Part shown: piece by piece, positions 1-7,946 of the stretch
Position numbering within the stretch: position 1 is the first letter of the stretch
Layout: every line of letters starts with the position of its first letter
Assembly (NCBI RefSeq): GCF_006715485.1
Contig: NZ_VFNH01000001.1
Coordinates: 1,550,001-1,614,000 of the forward strand
DNA from: Herbaspirillum sp. SJZ107
GTDB lineage: Bacteria > Pseudomonadota > Gammaproteobacteria > Burkholderiales > Burkholderiaceae_D
Reading direction: 5' to 3'
DNA: 64,000 nt
The notes under the pieces: generated by a model
The model's input: the letters and a program-made list of their open reading frames with translations, nothing else
Database searches by the model: none
Told to the model about the DNA's origin: nothing
Position numbers and translations under genes: made by a program

Positions 1-937
1 GAGCGCCTTCCAGACCGCCCAGATGTTCAGCCTGCAGGACCCGAACATCTTCAACATCGCGGTCGAAGGCGTGTTCGACGATTGCCAGGACATGGTCAAG
101 GCCGTGTCGAGCGACCTCGAATTCAAGGTGCGCCAGAAGATCGGCACCGTCAACTCGATCAACTGGGCCCGCGTGGTGGCGCAGGTCGTGTACTACTTCC
201 GCGGCTACCTGAAGGCCACGACGAACAACGACCAGAAGGTGTCGTTCACGGTCCCGTCGGGCAACTTCGGCAACATCTGCGCCGGCCACATCGCCCGCAT
301 GATGGGCCTGCCGATCGACAAGCTGGTGGTCGCCACCAACGAGAACAACGTGCTCGACGAGTTCTTCCGCACCGGCGTCTACCGCGTGAGGAAGAGCTCG
401 GAGACCTATCACACCAGCAGCCCGTCGATGGACATCTCGAAGGCCTCGAACTTCGAGCGCTTCGTCTATGACCTGGTCGGCCGCGACGCCGAGCGCACGC
501 ATGCGCTGTTCCGCAAGGTCGAGACCCACGGCGGCTTCGACCTGTCCGGCGCGCCCGGCAGCGACGGCGACGAATTCAAGGCGGTCGCGCAGTACGGCTT
601 CCAGTCCGGCAGCTCGAACCACGAGAATCGCCTGGCGACCATCCGCGAAGTCTTCGACGACTACGGCATCACGATCGATACCCACACCGCCGACGGCATC
701 AAGGTCGCGCGCGAGCACGTCGAACCCGGCGTGCCGATGATCGTGCTGGAGACCGCGCTGGCGGCCAAGTTCAACGAGACCATCCTGGAAGCGCTCGGTA
801 CCGACGCCGCGCGCCCGGCCGGTTTCGAGGACATCGAGAGCCTGCCGCAGCGCTTCGTCGTCATGCATCCGAACGTCGCCCAGATGAAGGAATTCATCGC
901 CGCGCACACCGGCCTGGCGCAGGGGGCGGCGGCGTGA
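1..937 (+). CDS. thrC: Threonine synthase, C-terminal part (5' end cut by window)
   Basis: Converts O-phospho-L-homoserine to threonine with PLP in the cytoplasm. The reading frame is open from base 2, so the N-terminal third, including the PLP lysine, lies outside the window. The visible part carries the phosphate-binding SGNFGN motif (about residue 85 counting from base 23) followed by the AGHIARMMGLP helix and the typical C-terminal segment ending MHPNVAQMKEFIAAH. The stop overlaps the GTG start of moeA (GTGA), so the two are co-transcribed. Family assignment is firm. Confidence 0.95.
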   Translation, partial: SAFQTAQMFSLQDPNIFNIAVEGVFDDCQDMVKAVSSDLEFKVRQKIGTVNSINWARVVAQVVYYFRGYLKATTNNDQKVSFTVPSGNFGNICAGHIARMMGLPIDKLVVATNENNVLDEFFRTGVYRVRKSSETYHTSSPSMDISKASNFERFVYDLVGRDAERTHALFRKVETHGGFDLSGAPGSDGDEFKAVAQYGFQSGSSNHENRLATIREVFDDYGITIDTHTADGIKVAREHVEPGVPMIVLETALAAKFNETILEALGTDAARPAGFEDIESLPQRFVVMHPNVAQMKEFIAAHTGLAQGAAA

Positions 938-2226
938 GCGGCGCTCGACAGCCGGTCCAGGAACAGGGTGGCGCGCAGCCGGCGCGCAAGCCGATGCTGG
1001 CAGTGCGCGAAGCGCTCGACTTCCTGCTGGCCGCCGCGCGTCCGGTGGCGGAGACCGAGAAGGTCGCCACGCTGGAAGCCAACGGCCGCGTGCTGGCCGA
1101 AGACCAGGTCTCGCCCCTCGACGTGCCGGCCGCCGACAATACCCAGATGGATGGCTATGCGGTGCGCGCGGCCGACTGTGCCGGTGGCGCGGCGCGCCTG
1201 CAGGTGGCGCAGCGCATCCCGGCCGGCAGCGTCGGCCAGCCGCTGGCTGCCGGCACCGCGGCCCGCATCTTCACCGGCGCCCTGATCCCGCAAGGGGCGG
1301 ACGCGGTGGTGATGCAGGAACAGTGCGAGGTCGATGGCGACTATGTCATCGTCAAGCACACACCGGCGGCGGGCGAGTGGATCCGCCGCGCCGGCGAGGA
1401 CGTGCGCAGCGGCGCCGTGATCCTGCCGGCCGGCACCCGCCTGCGCGGCCAGGAGCTGGGGCTGGCCGCATCGGTCGGCCTGGCGACGCTGCCGGTGCGG
1501 CGGCGCCTGCGCGTGGCGGTGTTCTTCACCGGCGACGAACTGGCGATGCCGGGCGAGCCCCTGAAGCCCGGCGCGATCTACAACTCGAACCGCTTCACGC
1601 TGCGTGGCCTGCTGGAGAACCTCGGCTGCGAGTTCACCGACTACGGCATCGTGCCGGATTCGCTGCAGGCCACGCGCGACACGCTGCGCGAGGCGGCCCG
1701 CGCGCACGACCTGATCATCACCTCGGGCGGCGTCTCGGTCGGCGAGGAAGACCACATCAAGCCGGCGGTGGAAGCCGAAGGGCGCCTGAACATGTGGCAG
1801 ATCGCGGTCAAGCCGGGCAAGCCGCTCGCCTTCGGCGAAGTGCGCAGACAAGGTGACACCGAGGGCGGTGCAGAAAACGATGCCGCGTTCTTCATCGGCC
1901 TGCCGGGCAATCCGGTGTCGAGCTTCATCACCTTCCTGCTGTTCGTGCGGCCTTTCGTGCTGCGTTTGCAGGGCGTGACCGGTGCGGTCGAGCCGCGCAC
2001 GATCATGATGCGCGCCGACTTCAACTGGCCCAAGCCGGACCGCCGCAACGAATTCCTGCGCGTGCGCATGAACGAGGGCGGCGGACTGGACCTGTTCCCG
2101 AACCAGGGCTCGGGCGTGCTGACCTCGACCGTCTGGGCCGATGGCCTGGTCGACAATCCGCCGGGCCAGGCGATCGCCCCCGGGGACGTGGTGCGCTTCA
2201 TCCCGCTCTCGGCGCTGAGTTATTGA
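934..2226 (+). CDS. moeA: Molybdopterin molybdenumtransferase MoeA
   Basis: Inserts molybdate into adenylated molybdopterin, the last step of molybdenum cofactor synthesis. The 430-residue length is normal. Visible motifs in order: MDGYAVRAAD near residue 70, FTGALIPQGADAVVMQE near 112, FFTGDEL near 196, the MPT-binding SGGVSVGEEDH near 267, GKPLAFG, and GLPGNPVSSF near 325. It starts with GTG overlapping the thrC stop by 4 bases, and moaD follows after 37 bases, so thrC-moeA-moaD read as one operon. Confidence 0.95.
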   Translation: MSGARQPVQEQGGAQPARKPMLAVREALDFLLAAARPVAETEKVATLEANGRVLAEDQVSPLDVPAADNTQMDGYAVRAADCAGGAARLQVAQRIPAGSVGQPLAAGTAARIFTGALIPQGADAVVMQEQCEVDGDYVIVKHTPAAGEWIRRAGEDVRSGAVILPAGTRLRGQELGLAASVGLATLPVRRRLRVAVFFTGDELAMPGEPLKPGAIYNSNRFTLRGLLENLGCEFTDYGIVPDSLQATRDTLREAARAHDLIITSGGVSVGEEDHIKPAVEAEGRLNMWQIAVKPGKPLAFGEVRRQGDTEGGAENDAAFFIGLPGNPVSSFITFLLFVRPFVLRLQGVTGAVEPRTIMMRADFNWPKPDRRNEFLRVRMNEGGGLDLFPNQGSGVLTSTVWADGLVDNPPGQAIAPGDVVRFIPLSALSY

Positions 2227-2263
2227 TGGTGGTTCGTGGAAGTCTGAAGTCGAAAGGAAGTGT

Positions 2264-2521
2264 GTGAATATCCAGTTACGTTTCTTTGCCGGCGTGCGTG
2301 AAGCCGTCGGCACCTCGGGCGAAACGGTGGCGCTGCCCGAAGGCGTGGCCACGGTGGGCGCAGTGCGCGATTTCCTGATCGCGCGCGGCGGTGCCTGGGC
2401 CGAGGCGCTGGCGCACGAGCGGGCGCTGCGCATGGCGTTCAACCATGTGATGTGCGAGGCCGACACGCCACTGGCCGAAGGTGGCGAGGTGGCGTTTTTC
2501 CCGCCGGTGACCGGCGGTTGA
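2264..2521 (+). CDS. moaD: Molybdopterin synthase sulfur carrier subunit MoaD
   Basis: Small ubiquitin-like sulfur carrier that donates sulfur, as a C-terminal thiocarboxylate, to precursor Z in molybdopterin synthesis. It has 85 residues, starts with GTG behind an AAAGGAAG ribosome site, and ends in the diagnostic FFPPVTGG: the C-terminal Gly-Gly is the functional end. The partner moaE, often directly downstream, is not here; the next gene is convergent and unrelated. Confidence 0.93.
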   Translation: MNIQLRFFAGVREAVGTSGETVALPEGVATVGAVRDFLIARGGAWAEALAHERALRMAFNHVMCEADTPLAEGGEVAFFPPVTGG

Positions 2522-2554
2522 CGCTTTTTAATTGATCTGCAGATTAGTGCGCAT

Positions 2555-2583
2555 CGTCGTTTCCGCCAATGCCGGGAACGACG
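2555..2583. terminator. REP-like hairpin between convergent moaD and TRAP gene
   Basis: Arms CGTCGTTTCC and GGGAACGACG pair 9 of 10 bases around a 9-base loop. It lies between two convergent genes, where it could end transcription from either side. The GGGAACGACG half matches the REP-type repeats near 36101-36210, so it may be a member of that family. No T-tract follows on either strand. Confidence 0.5.
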
Positions 2584-2604
2584 AGCTTGCGCCTGGCGGG
2601 GACA

Positions 2605-3624
2605 TCACGCCACCGTCTTCTCCGCCAGCGCCAGCAGCCTGGCGCAATTCGCATTCTTCTCCCCGAAATCGCGCCACGCGGTATTGCGCGCGATGTCCTG
2701 CCACTTGCGCAGCGACGCCGCGTTCAGGTCCACCGCGCGGCCGCCGCGGCCCGCGAACTGGGCCGCCACCGCGGCATCGTCCATCTGCGCCGACTTGCGG
2801 GCAAAGCCTTCGAGGTCGGCGCCGATCTTCAGGAGGGCTGCCTGCTGGTCGCGCGGCAGGCGGTCGAACACCGTCTTCGACATCAAGAGCGGCTCCAGCA
2901 TGAACCAGTAGGTGCCGCCGCGCGCGGTGGTCACCGATTTCGAGACTTCGTCGAGGCGGAACGACATCAGCGACGAGGACGAGGTCATGGCGGCGTCCAG
3001 CGCGCCGCTCTGCATGGCGCTGCGGATGTCGTTGGACGGGATGTTGACCACGGTGGCGCCGGCTTCCTTGAGGATCAGGTCGAGCGCGTGCGAGCCGCCG
3101 CGCACCTTCAGGCCGGCGGCATCCTCGGGGTCGACGATCGGCTTGACGCGCGAGGCGGCGCCGCCGGCCTGCCAGATCCAGCTCAGGATCACCATGCCGC
3201 GCTCGCCCAGCATGCGGGTGAATTCGCGGCCGACGTCCATGTTCTTCCAGGCGTAGCCCTGGTCGTAGGACGTGACCAGGCCGGGCATCAGGCCGATGTT
3301 CACTTCCGGAAATTCGTCGCCGGCGTAGGACAGCGGCACCAGTGCCAGGTCGAGCGCGCCTTTCGACAGCGCCGGGATCTGGGCTTCGCTCTTCATCAGG
3401 CTGGAGGCCGGGTAGATCGAGAACTTGAGCTTGCCCCGCGTGGCGCGTTCGGCCTGTTCGGCGAACATGCGGCACAGGCGGTCGCGGAAATCGCCTTCGG
3501 CGACGCTGCCGGCGGGGAACTGGTGGGAAATCCTGAGGCTGCCGGGCTGGGCCCATGCTGTCTGCAGCCAGAGGGGGCTGGTCGCGAGCGCGCCCAGTAC
3601 TGTCCTGCGAGTCACTACCGACAT
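2605..3624 (-). CDS. TRAP transporter solute-binding protein, DctP family
   Basis: Periplasmic substrate-capture protein of a tripartite (TRAP) organic-acid-type transporter. The start at 3624 is chosen because GGAGG sits 6 bases before it; an ATG 6 bases further upstream has no spacing from that site. The N-terminus VTRRTVLGALATSPLWLQTAWAQ is a twin-arginine-like signal. The body has the DctP pattern (SEAQIPALSKGALDLALVP, then GLKVRG, then NDIRSAMQSGALDAAMTS). No DctQ/DctM membrane genes are adjacent, so it is either an orphan subunit or serves permeases elsewhere. Its substrate cannot be told. Confidence 0.85.
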   Translation of the reverse strand: MSVVTRRTVLGALATSPLWLQTAWAQPGSLRISHQFPAGSVAEGDFRDRLCRMFAEQAERATRGKLKFSIYPASSLMKSEAQIPALSKGALDLALVPLSYAGDEFPEVNIGLMPGLVTSYDQGYAWKNMDVGREFTRMLGERGMVILSWIWQAGGAASRVKPIVDPEDAAGLKVRGGSHALDLILKEAGATVVNIPSNDIRSAMQSGALDAAMTSSSSLMSFRLDEVSKSVTTARGGTYWFMLEPLLMSKTVFDRLPRDQQAALLKIGADLEGFARKSAQMDDAAVAAQFAGRGGRAVDLNAASLRKWQDIARNTAWRDFGEKNANCARLLALAEKTVA

Positions 3625-3921
3625 AGTCATCCTCCAAGATGGTCTTACGGACTACCGGACGAATCGTGTACGCCTGAACGACTGCTGCGGCGCTTCTTCA
3701 CCCGTCTTTAGGTTTGCGCTTTTTTTGCATTATTTAACGTATAAGCATAGGCTCAGCTGTAAACATGTCAAGAGAATATTTGAGCGAATGCTCATGCGGC
3801 GCAACATAAAAATGTGCTTGAAAAGCCCGGCATTGCGTGGGAAAAGATGCGGCGAGAATGAAGCCCGAGGGTTCCAGCGGGACGCCGCGGCGCAGCAAGC
3901 GCGCGGCGTCTTGTGTCGGGT
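3625..3921. other. Intergenic stretch upstream of the TRAP gene
   Basis: About 297 bases between two minus-strand genes. It is visibly AT-richer than its surroundings around 3715-3815, which suits the promoter of the TRAP gene. GAGCGAATGCTC near 3784 can form a short hairpin. I see no coding sequence or RNA gene. Confidence 0.5.
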
Positions 3922-4908
3922 TTACAGCGATGCGAGGAAGCTGCGGATGGCGTCGATCACCTTCTCGGGCTGGTCGATCATCGCGAAGTGGCGTGCCGGC
4001 GCCACCGACACCACCTGCACCCGCGGCGCGCCTTCCAGCAGGGCCTTGTAGTAATCGGCCTTGGCGCTTTCGCTGATGCCCTGCTGCGCGGCGTCGAGGT
4101 CGTGGTAGGGCGAGATCACCAGCAGCGGCGCCCCGATGTCTTTCAGGCCGGGGCGCAGGTCGAGGTTCAGCACGTCGGCCGCGTACTGGCCGGTCGCTGC
4201 CGGATCGCTGCGTGCCGACAGCTGGGCCAGCGCGTCCGCCTTGCCCATGTCGAGCACGCCGATGGTGCGCATGTAGCTTTGCTGCTGGCGCGCAAAGGCT
4301 GCCGGGTCGGTGGCGACGCGGCCGCGCATGCCTGCCGCCATCTGGCTGCGCTGGGCCGGCGCCATCGTTTCGGTGCCCGGCATCACCGGCAAGCCGTCGA
4401 TGCTGACCACGCCGCCGACGGCCGCCGGCCGGTCTTCGGCGACCGCATAGCCGAGGGTGCCGCCGAGGCTGTGGCCGACGATCACCGGCTTTTGCAAATG
4501 ACGTTCGGCGATCAGCTGCTCGACCGCGGCGCGGGCGGCGCTGAAAGGCGATGCGGCCGCTGCAGGGGCGGCCGGGCGGCCGTCGAAGCCGGGCAGGGTC
4601 AGCACGTATATCGGATGGCTGGCGGCAAAGGCCCGGATCGTGTCCTGCCACACCCAGCTGCCGCTGGCCAGGCCCGGGATCAGGATCAGGGGCCGGCCGG
4701 CTGAGGCACCGTGGCGCTCGACCAGCACGCCGCCGACCTCGAAGCGTTCGGCCGGGGCCAGGGTGGCGGCAAAGCGGTTCGGTGCCGCCGCCGGCGCGTC
4801 CGCTGGGGCGTCGGCGGCGTGTGACTTCTCGAAGGCGCCCAGCGCCAGCAGCAGGGCGAAGGCGGCATGGATCAGGCGTTGTTTGCGGGTGGTGTGGCAA
4901 AGGCTCAT
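3922..4908 (-). CDS. Exported alpha/beta hydrolase
   Basis: Serine hydrolase of the alpha/beta fold, 328 residues. A signal peptide (about residues 1-31, LIHAAFALLLALGAFEKSHA) predicts export. The oxyanion/loop region reads ILIPGLASGSWVW, the nucleophile elbow is GHSLGG near residue 145, and the catalytic His is probably in APARHFAMIDQPE near the C-terminus. Its ATG overlaps the stop of the upstream regulator gene (ATGA), so it is the third gene of a three-gene operon with 5105-5491 and 4905-5108. The substrate is unknown; esterase or peptidase-like activity is possible. Confidence 0.85.
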   Translation of the reverse strand: MSLCHTTRKQRLIHAAFALLLALGAFEKSHAADAPADAPAAAPNRFAATLAPAERFEVGGVLVERHGASAGRPLILIPGLASGSWVWQDTIRAFAASHPIYVLTLPGFDGRPAAPAAAASPFSAARAAVEQLIAERHLQKPVIVGHSLGGTLGYAVAEDRPAAVGGVVSIDGLPVMPGTETMAPAQRSQMAAGMRGRVATDPAAFARQQQSYMRTIGVLDMGKADALAQLSARSDPAATGQYAADVLNLDLRPGLKDIGAPLLVISPYHDLDAAQQGISESAKADYYKALLEGAPRVQVVSVAPARHFAMIDQPEKVIDAIRSFLASL

Positions 4909-5108
4909 GCGGGCTCCTGGTCGGGGAAGAAAATGGCTTCGATCGGTTGTTCGAACAGCTTCGATACGGAAAACGCCAGCGGCAGGCTGGGGTCGTACTT
5001 GCCGGTCTCGATGGCGATCACGGTCTGGCGCGAGACGTCCAGCAGCTCGGCCAGGTGCGCCTGGCTCCAGCCGCGGCCGGCGCGCAGTTCGCGGATCAGG
5101 TTCTTCAT
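4905..5108 (-). CDS. Small Xre-family helix-turn-helix regulator
   Basis: A 67-residue DNA-binding protein that is almost entirely one HTH: LIRELRAGRGWSQAHLAELL then VSRQTVIAIETGKYDPSLPLAF. This compact type commonly pairs with a small membrane protein, and here it overlaps that gene by 4 bases upstream (ATGA) and the hydrolase by 4 bases downstream. It is the natural candidate to bind the two GATGTAAAG/CTTTACATC palindromes ahead of the operon (inference). Confidence 0.9.
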   Translation of the reverse strand: MKNLIRELRAGRGWSQAHLAELLDVSRQTVIAIETGKYDPSLPLAFSVSKLFEQPIEAIFFPDQEPA

Positions 5109-5491
5109 CGTCCGCTCCATGTGCGCACCAGGTTCACCACGCCCCAGCTGGCGCACATCACCATCCAGACGACGAACATCGACATCTTCGGGAAGCCCGC
5201 GGTTTCGAGGAAGCCGTAGCTGAAGGTGAGGGCGCCGGTAACGGCGAAGGCGATGCCGATCGATTCCAGCATGCGCAGGCGCTGGTATTCGTCGATGCGG
5301 GCGACGTGGCGCACGATGGCGCGGATCATCAGGGCGAAGCCGAGCATCGGCAACAGCAGCAGGACCGTGCGCAGCGTCCCGTCGGCCATCGGACGCGCCA
5401 GCCTGATCGACCCGACCAGCAGCACGATATAGACGCCGATCGCCACCCATAATTCAGTGTGATACGCCCGTGCGACGCGCTTTTCATGCAT
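5105..5491 (-). CDS. Small four-helix membrane protein, partner of the Xre regulator
   Basis: 128 residues with four hydrophobic segments (about 14-32, 42-60, 76-94, 102-121). First gene of the operon; its ATG follows a GGGAG ribosome site. Such proteins next to tiny Xre regulators are recurrent but uncharacterised; one possibility is that it senses a membrane signal or restrains the regulator. No enzymatic motif is visible. Confidence 0.8.
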   Translation of the reverse strand: MHEKRVARAYHTELWVAIGVYIVLLVGSIRLARPMADGTLRTVLLLLPMLGFALMIRAIVRHVARIDEYQRLRMLESIGIAFAVTGALTFSYGFLETAGFPKMSMFVVWMVMCASWGVVNLVRTWSGR

Positions 5492-5518
5492 GTCCGCTCT
5501 CCCTGGGTTGAAGTGAAT

Positions 5519-5540
5519 GATGTAAAGTATGCTTTACATC
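5519..5540. promoter_or_regulatory. Perfect palindromic operator, copy 1
   Basis: GATGTAAAG, 4 bases, CTTTACATC: a perfect 9-base inverted repeat, 28 bases upstream of the membrane-protein start at 5491. It is placed to overlap the promoter of the minus-strand operon. It is probably an autoregulatory site for the Xre protein encoded at 4905-5108 (inference from position). Confidence 0.75.
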
Positions 5541-5558
5541 GTAGTGATGCCTCTGGCC

Positions 5559-5580
5559 GATGTCAAGCTTCCTTTACATC
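5559..5580. promoter_or_regulatory. Palindromic operator, copy 2
   Basis: GATGTCAAG, 4 bases, CTTTACATC: the same palindrome with one changed base, exactly 40 bases after copy 1. Forty bases is close to four helical turns, so two bound dimers would sit on roughly the same DNA face. It lies 65 bases before the divergent flavoprotein start at 5645 and could affect that gene too. Confidence 0.7.
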
Positions 5581-5644
5581 TGTTGTCGGCGCCCGCTCTC
5601 GACTACAATGCGGCTCCTTCCATCCCGCTATCCCGTTCACCGCC

Positions 5645-6919
5645 ATGTCCCGAGTCCCGCCCCCATCCCGCCGCGCCATCGTCATCGGCGGCGGCCCCGC
5701 CGGCCTGATGGCGGCCGAAGTCCTGGCCGCGGGCGGCGTCGAGGTCGACCTGTACGATGCCATGCCGTCGGTGGGCCGCAAATTCCTCCTGGCCGGCAAG
5801 GGCGGCATGAACATCACCCACGCCGAAGAGTTCGATGCCTTCGCCGGCCGCTACGGCACCCGCCGCGCCGAGGTCACGCCCTGGCTGGACGGCTTCACCC
5901 CGCAGCAGGTGCGCGACTGGATCCACGGCCTCGGCATCGACACCTTCGTGGGCAGCTCGGGGCGCGTGTTCCCGACGGAGATGAAGGCCGCGCCCCTGCT
6001 GCGCGCCTGGCTGCACCGCCTGCGCGACGCCGGCGTGCGCTTCCACATGCGGCATCGCTGGCTGGGCTGGCGCGACGGCGCGCTGCGCTTCGCCACGCCC
6101 GACGGCGAACGCCTGGAGCAGGCCGACGCCACCGTGCTGGCGCTGGGCGGTGCGAGCTGGGCGCGCCTCGGCTCGGACGGCGCCTGGGTGCCGCTGCTGC
6201 AGGAAAAGAGCGTGGACGTGGCGCCGCTGGTGCCGATGAATTGCGGCTTCGACGCCGACTGGAGCGAGCACTTCGCGAGCCGCCATGCGGGCGCGCCGCT
6301 GACGACCGTGGCGCTCGGCATGCCGGGGCCGGACGGCGCGCCGGTGTTCCGCAAGGGCCAGTTCGTGGTCACCGCGAGCGGCATCGAGGGCAGCCTGGTG
6401 TATGCGCTGTCGGCACCGATCCGCGACGCCATCGCGGCGCAGGGCCGCGCCACCGTGTGGATCGACCTGCTGCCGGACCACAGCCCGCAGCGCGTGCTGG
6501 CCGAGGTGACGCATCCGCGCGGCACGCGTTCGATGGCCAGCCACCTGCAAAGCAGGCTCGGGATCAAGGGCGTGAAATCCGGGTTGCTGCACGAGTGCCT
6601 GTCGAAGGACGAGTATGCCGATCCGGTGCGGCTGGCGCAGGCGCTGAAGGCGCTGCCGCTGGTGCTGGTGCGTGCGCGCCCGATCGACGAGGCGATCAGC
6701 AGCGGCGGCGGGGTGCGCTTTGAGGCGATGGAGGGTGCCGGCGGCATGCTGCGCGCGCTGCCGGGCGTGTTCGTGGCGGGCGAGATGGTCGACTGGGAGG
6801 CGCCGACCGGGGGCTATCTGCTGACGGCCTGCTTCGGCAGCGGGCGCGCCGCCGGCCGTGCCGCACTCGAATGGTTGAACCCTACGACATCAATGCCGCG
6901 TGGTTTCTTCGGGACGTAG
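5645..6919 (+). CDS. NAD(P)/FAD-dependent oxidoreductase, HI0933/BaiN-like (TIGR03862 type)
   Basis: Flavoprotein of 424 residues. The N-terminal dinucleotide-binding motif is VIGGGPAGLMAAEVLAAGG, followed by GRKFLLAGKGGMNITH, which is typical of the HI0933 family. The C-terminal FAD contact is GVFVAGEMVDWEAPTGGYLL then ACFGSGRAAG. The upstream in-frame extension to 5459 is rejected because it runs through the operators; ATG 5645 gives the correct family N-terminus. The physiological substrate of this subfamily is not established. Its last 30 bases overlap the convergent map gene. Confidence 0.88.
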   Translation: MSRVPPPSRRAIVIGGGPAGLMAAEVLAAGGVEVDLYDAMPSVGRKFLLAGKGGMNITHAEEFDAFAGRYGTRRAEVTPWLDGFTPQQVRDWIHGLGIDTFVGSSGRVFPTEMKAAPLLRAWLHRLRDAGVRFHMRHRWLGWRDGALRFATPDGERLEQADATVLALGGASWARLGSDGAWVPLLQEKSVDVAPLVPMNCGFDADWSEHFASRHAGAPLTTVALGMPGPDGAPVFRKGQFVVTASGIEGSLVYALSAPIRDAIAAQGRATVWIDLLPDHSPQRVLAEVTHPRGTRSMASHLQSRLGIKGVKSGLLHECLSKDEYADPVRLAQALKALPLVLVRARPIDEAISSGGGVRFEAMEGAGGMLRALPGVFVAGEMVDWEAPTGGYLLTACFGSGRAAGRAALEWLNPTTSMPRGFFGT

Positions 6920-7657
6920 CGTCAGCACCCGTACCCCGGTGCGCGTCACCGCCACCGTGTGCTCGAACTGCGCGGACAGCTTGCCGTCGCGCGTGACCAC
7001 GGTCCAGCCGTCATCCTCGGTATCGACCCAGCCGCGTCCCTCGTTCAGCATCGGCTCGATGGTGAACACCATGCCTTCGCGCAGCACCAGGCCGGTCTGC
7101 GGCTTGCCCCAGTGGAGCACCTGCGGCGGTTCGTGCATCTCGCGGCCGATGCCGTGGCCGCAGTATTCGCGCACCACCGAATAGCCGTTGCGGCGCGCGT
7201 GCCGTTCGATCGCGTGGCCGACGTCGCCCAGGCGGGCGCCCGGCCGCACCGCCTTGATCCCTTTCCACATCGCTTCGTAGGTCACCTGCACCAGGCGCTT
7301 GGCCAGCGGCGACACCTCGCCGACCAGGTAGGTCTTGCTGGAGTCGGCGATGTAGCCGTTCTTTTCCAGCGTGATGTCGAAGTTCACGATGTCGCCGGCC
7401 TGCAGCAGTTCGGACGGCGACGGCACGCCATGGCACACCACATGGTTGCGCGACGAGTTCAGCGCGTAGGCATAGCCGTACTGGCCCTTGCTGGCCGGAC
7501 GGGCGGCGAGGGTGTCGACGATGAAGCGTTCGGCCAGGTCGTTGACGGCCATGGTCGACATGCCGATCAGGTTCAGTTTGTCGAGCTCGCCGAACACGGC
7601 CGCCAGCAGCCGGCCGGATTCCGCCATCAGCGCGATTTCTTCAGGACGCTTGGTCAT
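6890..7657 (-). CDS. map: Methionine aminopeptidase type I
   Basis: Removes the initiator methionine from nascent proteins. 255 residues. The five metal ligands of type I enzymes are all present: two Asp in NFDITLEKNGYIADSSKTY, His in HGIGREMHEPPQVLH, Glu in EPMLNEG, Glu in AQFEHTVAV. A HGVPSP motif supplies the substrate-side His. It lacks an rpsB neighbour, so it is probably not the primary housekeeping copy. It follows a ParD-like gene with only 2 bases between, suggesting strict co-expression. Confidence 0.93.
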   Translation of the reverse strand: MTKRPEEIALMAESGRLLAAVFGELDKLNLIGMSTMAVNDLAERFIVDTLAARPASKGQYGYAYALNSSRNHVVCHGVPSPSELLQAGDIVNFDITLEKNGYIADSSKTYLVGEVSPLAKRLVQVTYEAMWKGIKAVRPGARLGDVGHAIERHARRNGYSVVREYCGHGIGREMHEPPQVLHWGKPQTGLVLREGMVFTIEPMLNEGRGWVDTEDDGWTVVTRDGKLSAQFEHTVAVTRTGVRVLTLRPEETTRH

Positions 7658-7659
7658 CG

Positions 7660-7866
7660 CTAGGCCGCCCGGATCCGTTGCGTGACGACCCCGGCCGCGC
7701 GCAGTTCGCGCTCGACGATCTCGTTGAAGCTCATCGTCGGGTTCATTTCGGCCAGCATGCCGATCTTCAGCCAGAAGGCCGCTTGCGCGTTGATCGAGCG
7801 GACCGAGACCACGCTGGCCTTGCGCAACTGGTCGTGCAGCTCGTCGTCGATGTTTACAATACCCAT
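7660..7866 (-). CDS. ParD-like antitoxin-family protein
   Basis: 68 residues. The N-terminus MGIVNIDDELHDQLRKASVVSVRSINAQAAFWLKIG is a ribbon-helix-helix-like DNA-binding segment as in the ParD_like family (PF11903, recalled from knowledge of the family). Its only operon partner is map, not a ParE toxin. The pairing suggests a regulator of map or a toxin-antitoxin-derived unit; neither is proven. Gene spacing is 2 bases. Confidence 0.75.
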   Translation of the reverse strand: MGIVNIDDELHDQLRKASVVSVRSINAQAAFWLKIGMLAEMNPTMSFNEIVERELRAAGVVTQRIRAA

Positions 7867-7875
7867 GATATGTTC

Positions 7876-7894
7876 CGTATGTGGTCAATATACG
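7876..7894. promoter_or_regulatory. Possible operator of the ParD-like/map operon
   Basis: CGTAT, 9 bases, ATACG just upstream of the ParD-like ATG, in a short AT-rich patch rich in ATATG/CATAT steps. Ribbon-helix-helix antitoxins usually bind such repeats in their own promoter. The arms are short, so support is weak. Confidence 0.25.
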
Positions 7895-7946
7895 AATCAT
7901 ATATTCACGGGCCGCGAACGGCAAGGGGCGATCGCGACAATTTGTT

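Noticed and set aside
5459..5644. N-terminal extension of the flavoprotein
   Set aside because: It runs across the operator palindromes; the dinucleotide fold starts right after ATG 5645.
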